Assembly (NCBI GenBank): GCA_900544715.1
Contig: UQWL01000010.1
Location: 1-64,000 of the forward strand
Origin: an uncultured Oscillospiraceae bacterium
GTDB taxonomy: Bacteria > Bacillota > Clostridia > Oscillospirales > Acutalibacteraceae
Direction of reading: 5' to 3'
DNA: 64,000 nucleotides
Positions 1 to 7,068 of the stretch are shown here, one piece after another. The position numbers and the translations under genes are program-made. Below the pieces are notes generated by a model. That model was not told where the DNA came from. It ran no database searches and saw nothing but the letters and a program-made list of their open reading frames with translations. Each line of letters begins with the position of its first letter. The first letter of the stretch is position 1.

Positions 1-60
1 CAAGATACACTTGCCTCCGTCCATCACCGCGATCTCGTCCTGGGTCATCAGCTCCACCAT
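1..60 (-). pseudogene. C-terminal fragment of a VirD4/TraG-type conjugative coupling protein (partial, runs off left edge)
   Basis: Read leftward from an ATG at 60-58, the frame gives VELMTQDEIAVMDGGKCIL before the window ends. This resembles the C-terminal region of VirD4-like coupling proteins (CD1115 type) of Tn1549-like elements, which I recall ending with a DEIAVM..GKCI-type stretch. An in-frame TGA lies directly upstream of that ATG, so no N-terminal coupling-protein sequence precedes it here. It follows immediately after the replication-initiator relic, whereas in intact elements other genes and the whole ATPase domain should intervene. I infer a deletion junction near 58-66. The short length limits certainty. 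Confidence 0.5.
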
Positions 61-972
61 TCATTTTGGAGTTGACTTTTAATAGTTAATCTTTCTCCGC
101 CGCCGTACAGGTCGTGGTTCACCAGGGACGCATAGTAGCTGTCGATGGTGGCCGGGGCGTTATACAGGGCAGCCAGCAGATATTTCTTGATATTGCGGAC
201 GTAGGTGGTGTTCTCCCGCATCCAGTCAAGGACGTACTCGATATGGGAGCTGGTCAATTTCAGGAACCGGGACTTGACCACCTCCGCCGGGTAATCATCC
301 CCGGCAATGCGGACCGTCTGACGGTGGGAACAGACGGTATCCACCATGAGCTCCACCAGCTCATTCAGCATATCCCGGTCCAGCCGGTCATCCCTGCAAA
401 GATAGTCATACTCGATATTTTCCAAAATGAGTTTCCGATAGCTTTCTCGCTCCCGCATCCAGTCCCGTCCGGTTATCCCCTGTGGGGGTTTGGGGGCTTG
501 ATTGGACAGGATTTGATCCTTCCGTACTTGGTGAATGAGTATTTGGCTCTTCAGGATTTCTTTTCTCTTTATTTAATTGCGGCCGATTTTCCAGACATGG
601 GTCATCCATATCCGGGTTTTCCGTATCTGGATAAGCCGTATCCGGTTCATCCTCACACGGCTGGCTCGTGTCCGGCGGATGGGGCGTTTCGTAGATGACA
701 TACTCCACGTCCACGATCTTGCCCTTGCTGTCCCGGAGCCGATTGCGGACTATGTACCCGGCCCGTTCCAGCTCCTTCAGGGCGGAGCCGATGCTGTCCG
801 TGCCCTCCTTGCAGATTTTTGCAAGGCCTCTGGTGGTGTAGTTCCAGTCCTCCGGCAAGGACAGCATCATGGAAAGTAGCCCTTTGGATTTCAGCGACAG
901 CCCCGCATTTCGCAGGTGGTGGTTGGACATCACCGTGTAGTCGCGGGTTTTCTCAATGCGAAATACCACCAT
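48..972 (-). pseudogene. Frameshifted replication initiator (RepA-like, winged-helix plus DUF6017-type C-terminus) of a conjugative element
   Basis: The ATG at 972 has a strong Shine-Dalgarno GGGAGGTGATAAC. The first frame (972 to about 460) starts MVVFRIEKTRDYTVMSNHHL and carries a winged-helix domain (about residues 15-85: LSLKSKGLLSMMLSLPEDW, then a GSALKELERAGYIVR recognition helix) followed by an acidic, proline-rich linker with repeated PDTxxPD units. The conserved C-terminal block (NIEYDYL, ELVELMVDTVCS, IAGDDYPAEVVKSRFL, NIKKYLLAALYNAP, SYYASLVNHDLYG) is in another frame, open from about 485 down to 48. The two frames meet in a run of CCCCC and GGGG tracts at about 470-500, so a one-base indel (or a sequencing error) explains the break. 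The last residues after LYGGGE do not look like family sequence and fit a deletion junction. Confidence 0.75.
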
Positions 973-1143
973 GTTATCACCTCCCTTCGGCGGTCTGGAA
1001 AAGTGTTTGTTTTTGGGGAAAAGGCCCTATCTGTGCCGACGGATACCCCCGATGATAAATCACCTGCGTCCTCTTTCTAACAGATAATACAGGAAGAAAA
1101 GTGAGGGCTTTTCAACCCTAATCGGCACATTTATTTTGGGCGT

Positions 1144-1176
1144 AAAAAAAGGACGGCTGTATCAACACAGTCGTCC
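1144..1176 (-). terminator. Rho-independent terminator facing left
   Basis: GGACGGCTGT (1151-1160) pairs with ACAGTCGTCC (1167-1176) with one G-T pair, and on the minus strand the hairpin is followed by seven T residues (1144-1150). It sits at the end of the unrecognised minus-strand frame at 1176-1406. Confidence 0.65.
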
Positions 1177-1406
1177 TAAAAGGGGTTCATACATAAGATA
1201 AATGCTGTTCGGTTTACCCACAAACCATTGATTTTACTGAGTTCTTTGAAAAGTTCTGTATCGCCACTCGCACCGCAGGTTTTTTTATCCAGACGAGCGG
1301 CGCCAATCTTTTTTAACTTTTCATTGCAGAAGAGCTTTAAACCTGCGGATTGACAGAGATTTAAGGCTTTTTCATTTGTATATTCGGCGCTTATTTCTAA
1401 GAAAGC
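1176..1406 (-). other. Unrecognised minus-strand open frame, probably a gene remnant
   Basis: A frame of about 76 codons is open between a TAA at 1409-1407 and a TAG at 1178-1176 and ends in a terminator. It reads AFLEISAEYTNEKALNLC, then KLFCNEKLKKIGAARLD, then ELFKELSKINGLWVNRTAF. It has no usable ATG, GTG or TTG near its beginning and no Shine-Dalgarno site, so I read it as the 3' remnant of a truncated gene. I do not recognise the family. The position beside the conjugative-element relic suggests it belongs to the same accessory patch. The rest of 973-1645 shows no further gene; the short plus-strand open frame near 1376-1624 has no ribosome-binding site. Confidence 0.3.
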
Positions 1407-1501
1407 TTAGGACTTATGGGTCCACAATGCAAGCGCGGTGTAAGCTTCACACCTGCTGGATCAGCTTTTTCCACTATTTTTTGTTTTCGCGCGCTCAGCA
1501 G

Positions 1502-1530
1502 TTGAAAATTTCTGTAAACTATGCTGTAAT
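1502..1530 (+). promoter_or_regulatory. Sigma-70/A-type promoter for the amidohydrolase gene
   Basis: TTGAAA at 1502-1507 and TGTAAT at 1525-1530 are separated by 17 bases. The predicted transcript would have a leader of roughly 110 nt before the TTG start at 1646. Confidence 0.5.
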
Positions 1531-1645
1531 AAGAATCACAGCGGTTATTGATCCAATACACAAGCTTGATCCAGGCTTCCTCCGGAGCCCAGGGCAACAG
1601 AAGGCGGACTTTTCATCTTATTGATTCAGAAAGAAGGAGCTATCA

Positions 1646-2929
1646 TTGAAAAGAGCACTCACAGGCGGATTCATTATCAGCGGAAAGCCGGGCTGCCAGG
1701 TCCAGAAGGCGGATTTGTTGATTGAGGATGGCAAAATCGCCGCCATCGGCAATATCGACCGCACCGGCGCAGAAGTGATGGACTGCACCGGAAAATACAT
1801 CATGCCGGGGCTCATCAACATGCACGCACACCTTTTCGGCACCGGAATGCCTAGCAAAGCGCTGGGGGGCGGCGGCTCGCAAAAAGCGGTGCTGAAATTT
1901 GTACATACCCCGCTCGGGCAAAAGGTACTGGATTCCATGGTCGCCTCCCACGTCCTCGCGGAGTTCGACTCCGGCGTTACAACGCTGCGCGCAGTGGGCG
2001 ATTTCTGCGGCTCTGACCTGCGTATCCGCGACGCGGTGCGCATAGGGGAGAAGCTCGGCCCACGCATGTATTGCTCTGGCACGGCGATCACGGTGCCGGG
2101 CGGGCACGGCGACGGCACGTTCGCTGAAACGGCCTCCTATCCGGCGGAGCTGCGGGCGCTGGTTGACGCACATCATGCGGCGGGGTCAGATTTCATCAAA
2201 ATCTGCGTCACCGGCGGCGTGATGGATGCGAAGAAAAAGGGCTCCCCCGGCGAGCTGAAAATGAACCTTGAGCAGACGCGCGCCGTTTGCGACCGGGCAC
2301 ATGAGCTCGGCATGAAGGTTGCATCCCACACGGAGAGCCCGGACGGGATGCGCGTTGCCATTGAAGGCGGCGTGGATACGGTGGAGCATAGCGCGGGATT
2401 TGATGAGGGCCTGCAAAAAATCCTGCGGGAGCGGGATGGCGGCATCATCATGACCTTCTCGCCTGCCCTGCCGCTCGCCCGTCTCTCCCCTGAGGTGACG
2501 AAGCTCAATGAGCTCTGTGTTTACAACAGTGAGGTGGTGCTGGATGGAATGCGCGATGGGGTGCGCACCGCGATGGAGGCGGGAATCCACCTCGGCATGG
2601 GCACCGACGCCTCCTGCCCGTTTGCCACACAGTACAACATGTGGCGTGAGGTCTGGTATTTCTGGAAGATGATGAAGGTCCCCACGGATTACGCGATCTA
2701 TACCGCTACGCTTTCCAACGCGGAAATTCTGGGCATTGCGGATATCACTGGTTCAGTGGAAACTGGCAAATATGCGGATCTGCTCGTCCTCAGCGCCAAC
2801 CCGCTGGAGCATTTGGAAGCGATGCGCGAGCCGTATGCTGTGGTAAAAGAGGGCAAAATCCGCCAGCCGCGGCTGAAAAAGAACGCGTTCATTGAAAAAG
2901 AGCTTGACCGCCTCTCCGCCTCCTTATGA
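1646..2929 (+). CDS. Metal-dependent amidohydrolase (imidazolonepropionase/prolidase-like)
   Basis: A 427-residue cytoplasmic amidohydrolase of the TIM-barrel superfamily. The N-terminal beta-sandwich (residues 1-50, ADLLIEDGKIAAIG) leads to the metal motif GLINMHAHLFG (His60, His62). A candidate carboxylated lysine is Lys185 (FIKICVTGG), further metal ligands are His228 (VASHTE) and His248 (VEHSA), and the catalytic aspartate is Asp321 (MGTDAS). This complement matches binuclear amidohydrolases of the Xaa-Pro dipeptidase/imidazolonepropionase-related group; the substrate cannot be read from sequence. The start is TTG at 1646 behind AGAAGGAGC. The gene stands alone, with the ABC exporter genes convergent downstream; I see only a weak AACGA/TCGTT hairpin after the stop. 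Confidence 0.85.
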   Translation: MKRALTGGFIISGKPGCQVQKADLLIEDGKIAAIGNIDRTGAEVMDCTGKYIMPGLINMHAHLFGTGMPSKALGGGGSQKAVLKFVHTPLGQKVLDSMVASHVLAEFDSGVTTLRAVGDFCGSDLRIRDAVRIGEKLGPRMYCSGTAITVPGGHGDGTFAETASYPAELRALVDAHHAAGSDFIKICVTGGVMDAKKKGSPGELKMNLEQTRAVCDRAHELGMKVASHTESPDGMRVAIEGGVDTVEHSAGFDEGLQKILRERDGGIIMTFSPALPLARLSPEVTKLNELCVYNSEVVLDGMRDGVRTAMEAGIHLGMGTDASCPFATQYNMWREVWYFWKMMKVPTDYAIYTATLSNAEILGIADITGSVETGKYADLLVLSANPLEHLEAMREPYAVVKEGKIRQPRLKKNAFIEKELDRLSASL

Positions 2930-2998
2930 GGAAAAGATTTTATAACGAGCGAATATCGTTTTGATGATAGTGAAGTGGGAATCACGTATTGGAGCCGT

Positions 2999-4648
2999 TT
3001 ATTCCTCTATGTTTATCTGGCGGCCGCCCGTCTGTTCATATAAGCGATGAGAAATGGACAGCACGGTACGGTTCTCCGATGCTTTCTTTAAAGCGGAAAT
3101 TACCATCTGCTCGGTACCGGAATCAAGATTGGCAGTGATTTCGTCAAGCAGCAGTATGGCAGGGTCTGCAGCTATTGCACGGGCGATTGACAGCAGCTGC
3201 CATTCCCCTTGAGAGAACAGTGACTCAGTGCAGGGGGTATCATAACCGCTCTCCAGCTTTGCAATGCTTTCATGCAAGCCGACAATCTGTGCGGCTTTTT
3301 CGGCATCCTTCCGGGAAATAGATGAATCAAACAATGTGATCTGCTCTGCAACTGTTCCCGGAACCATTCGAAAGGTCTGTTCAACATATCCAAATAGGGT
3401 TCGCTTTTCCCGGTCGGGAATACGGCCTGCTTGCACACCGAAAACACGAACGCTGCCGCTGTCGGGGCTGTACAATCCCAGAATAAGCTTGAAAATGGTG
3501 CTCTTTCCTGCGCCAGTCCTGCCTGTCAGGGTTACGCTTTCTCCCTGCTTTACTGTAAAACTTCTCCCGTTCAGAACCGGTTCGCTCTTATTGTATCCGA
3601 ATCGAACATGGTTCAGCTCTATACAGGGCATATTGCTTTGCAAAAGCTGCCGGCATCTGATTGAGCGGTCTGCCTCCCCGCGCTCCGGCTCATCAAGAAA
3701 TTCGTTGATACGGTGAACGCCAGCAACAGCTGACTGAATATTCTGAATTTCCATTCCGATGCTTTCCAACGGTTCAAACACCTTGCCGACATAAGCGATA
3801 ACTGCCACGGCTGTTCCAACGGACATTCCGAAAAATGACTGCATTTCGCCGCCCATGGCAGATAAAATCATCATTACTGCAACTATGACCGCACTGACGA
3901 CGAGTATAATAGGGGAATAAATAGCATCGTAGAAATTGGATTTTTCCATTGCACGATAGCTTTTCAGAATGTAACCGTCATATTTGCTTTCCATGTATTT
4001 CTCTTTATGAAAGTTATGAATCATCCTGATATTTCGGATCGTTTCAGGCACGTGATTGTTGGCCTTTCCAACTGCCGCACGATTGGCAAGCTGTGCTTTC
4101 AGCATTCGCTTCTGAATGATTCGTGTCAGAAAAAACAGCATGGGCGTAACAAACACCATAAGAATACCCAAGCCCCTGCTCTTTACAAAAATCATGAACA
4201 TAATGCTGATCACTTTGCAGGCATCCACAAACATGCTGATAATTCCGGAAGTAAACAAAGATTCCATCGTATCCACATCGTTAACGAACCTGGAGGCGAT
4301 AACTCCCGGTTCGTTTTTTGTAAAATAAGAGGCAGGCATACGTGAAAGCTTTCCACACATTTCGTGCCGCAATTCCCGCGTGATTTTCTGACCAAATATT
4401 GTGATTAGAATTTCCTTTGCAGTATCGAATAAACCAGCGGCGGCAATGAGCGCAAAATAAAGCAGCGCATTTTGAATCCCTATGGACTGGCCGGCAGTCA
4501 AATCATTTATTATTTTTTCCAATGCAAGCGGAGGCAGCAACGCAAACACAATTGCTCCCGCAATCGCAAAAACAATGCCGATGGTCAGCAGCTTTGCACG
4601 GATCATGACGCTCTTCAAAATGGATTTCATACTGTTTTTACGCTTCAC
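2999..4648 (-). CDS. ABC exporter half-transporter, second subunit (degenerate signature motif)
   Basis: About 549 residues: a six-helix membrane domain (roughly residues 15-310) followed by a nucleotide-binding domain. The Walker A motif is LTGRTGAGKSTIF, the Walker B end is AILLLDEITANLD with the catalytic Glu, and the switch His lies in LSISHRL. The ABC signature is FSQGEWQLLS instead of LSGGQ, so it is degenerate. GTG at 4648 is the likely start because GGAGGT precedes it; it overlaps the last codons of the partner gene (stop at 4638) by 11 bases, indicating translational coupling. Together with the partner at 4638-6380 it should form a heterodimeric multidrug or peptide exporter; substrate unknown. 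Confidence 0.85.
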   Translation of the reverse strand: MKRKNSMKSILKSVMIRAKLLTIGIVFAIAGAIVFALLPPLALEKIINDLTAGQSIGIQNALLYFALIAAAGLFDTAKEILITIFGQKITRELRHEMCGKLSRMPASYFTKNEPGVIASRFVNDVDTMESLFTSGIISMFVDACKVISIMFMIFVKSRGLGILMVFVTPMLFFLTRIIQKRMLKAQLANRAAVGKANNHVPETIRNIRMIHNFHKEKYMESKYDGYILKSYRAMEKSNFYDAIYSPIILVVSAVIVAVMMILSAMGGEMQSFFGMSVGTAVAVIAYVGKVFEPLESIGMEIQNIQSAVAGVHRINEFLDEPERGEADRSIRCRQLLQSNMPCIELNHVRFGYNKSEPVLNGRSFTVKQGESVTLTGRTGAGKSTIFKLILGLYSPDSGSVRVFGVQAGRIPDREKRTLFGYVEQTFRMVPGTVAEQITLFDSSISRKDAEKAAQIVGLHESIAKLESGYDTPCTESLFSQGEWQLLSIARAIAADPAILLLDEITANLDSGTEQMVISALKKASENRTVLSISHRLYEQTGGRQINIEE

Positions 4649-6380
4649 ACATTTTACCTCCTTCCGCCTGTACCCGGTACAAGTGTGCATATTTCGGATT
4701 TGTACGCATCAAATCCTCATGTGTACTGATCGCCGCATGTCCATTCTCCATCCATATGACCCCATCAAGCTCAGCAAACAGGGAAAGCCTGTGGGAAATC
4801 AGCAGAATAATACTGTCCGAAGCCATCTGGCGGAGATTTTGATACAGCTCCTTTTCTGTTGCCTTGTCAACGGCCGAAAATGGGTCATCCAAAATCATGA
4901 CAGGACGCTTATGGCAGAGCGTTCTTGCCAATGCTACCCGCGCCTGTTGGCCTCCGGAAAGGCGCATGCCTCCACTGCCGACCTGCGTTTGTGCATGATC
5001 TGGCATTTCATTTACCTCACGGTCAAGGCAGGCCGCTTTCAGATAAACCGATATATCTGCCGTATCTCCGAGAAGAACATTCTGCTCGATTGTGTCGCTC
5101 ATCAGCTCTGGCTGATGTCCCATATAGGCGAAAATCCCGCTTCGCTGATCCTTCGATAAGCTGGCCAGTTCACAGCCTGCAAAACGGATACTGCCATGAT
5201 ACGGATGTTCGCAAAGAAAAACTTTTCCCAACGTGGATTTGCCGCAGGCAACAGCGCCGGTCACGCCGATAATCTGCCCGGGACTTGCTCTAAATGATAT
5301 ATTGTGCAGGATTTCCCGTCCGTCCGGGTAGGAAAATGACAATCCACACACCTCCAAATCTGCGGGGCAAACGGGTGCAGATTCCGTTTCATCCTCGTAC
5401 AGCAGCATCATCGGCTTAATTCGGCTCCATGAAACCTGCGCCTTTTGCACGGCATTAAATAGCTTTGCTGCTCTGGATGACTTGACCGCAAGCTTGGTAA
5501 AGCAGGATAAGAAGGTTGTAAATGCAGCGATATTCCATTCCGACCAGCCTGTGCCGAGAACATTTTTTGCACCGAACCAAATGATAAACAAAACGCTCAG
5601 CATGGAAATAATTTGATAGAGCGGCTGCATTGCGGAAGCCCAAAGATTGGCCTTGATCGCATTGTGCTCATAATCTGCAAGGTGCCCCTCATAAGCGGTA
5701 TCACGTTCTTCTTCACAGCTGAATACACGATATGTAATCGCTCCGGAAATACGGTCGAGTGTTGCGCTGTTTAGACGTGATGCACTTTCTTTGTAAGAGT
5801 TTGTACAGCGATGCACAATTACCTTCAGTTTTTCTGCAATTAGATAAGCAAACGGCGGGAATATGCAGGATAAAAGAGCAAGGCGCCAATCGTAAACATA
5901 CAGCATGGTAAGATATGCAATCATTACCACGCCCGTATCAAAAATTTCTGTTGTAAACTTGCGCATCCCCTCCGAGCAGGCATCGACATCGGAAATCGCC
6001 TTTGTCATCAGGCTGCCGACACTCTCACACTCCATTTCGCTTTTGCTTTTATGTACAAGACCGGAATACAGAACCCGTTTCATGCTGCGGTTAACATTGT
6101 TGCCGAATCTGCGCACATAAAACCGCTTGACATACCGCATGGTCTGAACAAACAGGATCGTCGCAACATAAGCTGCTGTCAAAATCAGCATATCCGAAAA
6201 CACTTTGTTTCCGCCGATCATATCATACAGGCACTGAGCAAGCTGTCCTTCAAACCATGGCCCTGCAACCATGCCCGTGTTATAAAGTATGCCTGAAACC
6301 GCAACCAATACCAACGTCCATTTTTCCGCTTTAAAGTAAGAACGGATACGATCCGGCTCCTGATTATGTTTGTTTGCCAA
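4638..6380 (-). CDS. ABC exporter half-transporter, first subunit (Asp in place of catalytic Glu)
   Basis: About 580 residues with an N-terminal exporter membrane domain and a C-terminal ATPase. Walker A is VTGAVACGKSTLG, the signature is intact (MRLSGGQQARVALA), but Walker B ends VMILDDPFSAVD, with Asp where the catalytic Glu normally stands. The partner gene has the opposite defect (intact Glu, degenerate signature), the classical arrangement of heterodimeric exporters with one active and one degenerate ATP site. The likely start is TTG at 6380, ten bases after AAAGGAG, overlapping the marR stop; GTG at 6389 is the alternative. Transcribed with the MarR gene upstream. Confidence 0.87.
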   Translation of the reverse strand: MANKHNQEPDRIRSYFKAEKWTLVLVAVSGILYNTGMVAGPWFEGQLAQCLYDMIGGNKVFSDMLILTAAYVATILFVQTMRYVKRFYVRRFGNNVNRSMKRVLYSGLVHKSKSEMECESVGSLMTKAISDVDACSEGMRKFTTEIFDTGVVMIAYLTMLYVYDWRLALLSCIFPPFAYLIAEKLKVIVHRCTNSYKESASRLNSATLDRISGAITYRVFSCEEERDTAYEGHLADYEHNAIKANLWASAMQPLYQIISMLSVLFIIWFGAKNVLGTGWSEWNIAAFTTFLSCFTKLAVKSSRAAKLFNAVQKAQVSWSRIKPMMLLYEDETESAPVCPADLEVCGLSFSYPDGREILHNISFRASPGQIIGVTGAVACGKSTLGKVFLCEHPYHGSIRFAGCELASLSKDQRSGIFAYMGHQPELMSDTIEQNVLLGDTADISVYLKAACLDREVNEMPDHAQTQVGSGGMRLSGGQQARVALARTLCHKRPVMILDDPFSAVDKATEKELYQNLRQMASDSIILLISHRLSLFAELDGVIWMENGHAAISTHEDLMRTNPKYAHLYRVQAEGGKMCEA

Positions 6381-6381
6381 T

Positions 6382-6852
6382 TCACACACGCTCCTTTCCC
6401 TCCAACAGCGCCAGTAAATCGGGAAATCCTGCACGGCTTTGTTTTTTGGATTTTTCATACAGCGTATTTAAAATGCGGGCAAAGTTTTCGCTGTCATCCT
6501 GAGACAGACCGCCAAGCAACCATTCATAAAAGACCGACTCCAAATATGCTTTGGAGTTTTTTAGCCGCTCTGCTTTTTCTGTGGCATACAGCAACTGGCT
6601 GCGCTTATCATTCGGGTTTTCCTTCCGAACAAGATACCCTTTTTCCTCAAGGTTGGCTGTACGACGTGCCGCTGCTCCCTTATCAATTCTCAACTCGTTT
6701 CGTACTTCAGCCTGCGTAATGCCAGGATGATGCCTAACAAGGTGAATAAAATCAAACTCCGCTGTTCCGATTCCATCAGCTTTCATCGTCCGCACTGTGA
6801 ATTTGTTCACCTCACGAGCAATTTTTGTAATTTGTCTGTGTGTAATCTCCAT
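6382..6852 (-). CDS. MarR-family transcriptional regulator
   Basis: A 156-residue winged-helix regulator. The DNA-binding region is at about residues 45-100 (HHPGITQAEVRNELRIDKGAAARRTANLEEKGYLVRKENPNDKRSQ, here described in parts: HPGITQAEVRNEL, KGAAARRTANLEEKG, NPNDKRSQLL), with dimerisation helices at both ends. The ATG at 6852 was chosen because GAGAGGTGA precedes it; an upstream in-frame ATG at 6891 lies inside the promoter region. It is the first gene of a three-gene operon with the two ABC half-transporters, so it most likely represses the operon and responds to a transported compound, as is common for MarR-ABC pairs. Confidence 0.85.
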   Translation of the reverse strand: MEITHRQITKIAREVNKFTVRTMKADGIGTAEFDFIHLVRHHPGITQAEVRNELRIDKGAAARRTANLEEKGYLVRKENPNDKRSQLLYATEKAERLKNSKAYLESVFYEWLLGGLSQDDSENFARILNTLYEKSKKQSRAGFPDLLALLEGKERV

Positions 6853-6897
6853 TCTTATCACCTCTCCCAGAAAAGATGTATCTACATCCAATTAGAG

Positions 6898-6928
6898 GTA
6901 TAATACTCCATCCCCTTGGAATTGTCAA
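6898..6928 (-). promoter_or_regulatory. marR-ABC operon promoter with overlapping palindrome
   Basis: Reading leftward, TTGACA (6928-6923) and TATTAT (6905-6900) are separated by exactly 17 bases. The -10 box lies within the short palindrome GTATAATAC (6898-6906), a plausible autoregulatory MarR site; the operator assignment is inference. Confidence 0.6.
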
Positions 6929-7006
6929 TGTCGACCTTCATGATGAGTAACCATATTTGTAACATCGCCCGCCCGCAGATTTTCAACTTGGCCCTATGCC
7001 CGCTCA

Positions 7007-7045
7007 TAAAAATGGACCGCGCAGTTTTACGCGGTCCATTTTATT
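7007..7045 (-). terminator. Rho-independent terminator after glgP
   Basis: AAAATGGACCGCG and CGCGGTCCATTTT form a 13-base-pair perfect stem around a short loop (about 7008-7042). T-rich sequence on both sides means it could work in both directions; it lies just after the glgP stop at 7069. Confidence 0.85.
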
Positions 7046-7068
7046 CAGGGGTTCAGAAAATGCTATGC

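Noticed and set aside
455..505. Programmed ribosomal frameshift in the replication initiator
   Set aside because: The homopolymers are present but no slippery heptamer with a downstream structure was evident, and the neighbouring deletion points to decay.
1376..1624. Plus-strand open frame before the amidohydrolase
   Set aside because: No ribosome-binding site, overlaps the amidohydrolase promoter, and composition is unlike its neighbours.
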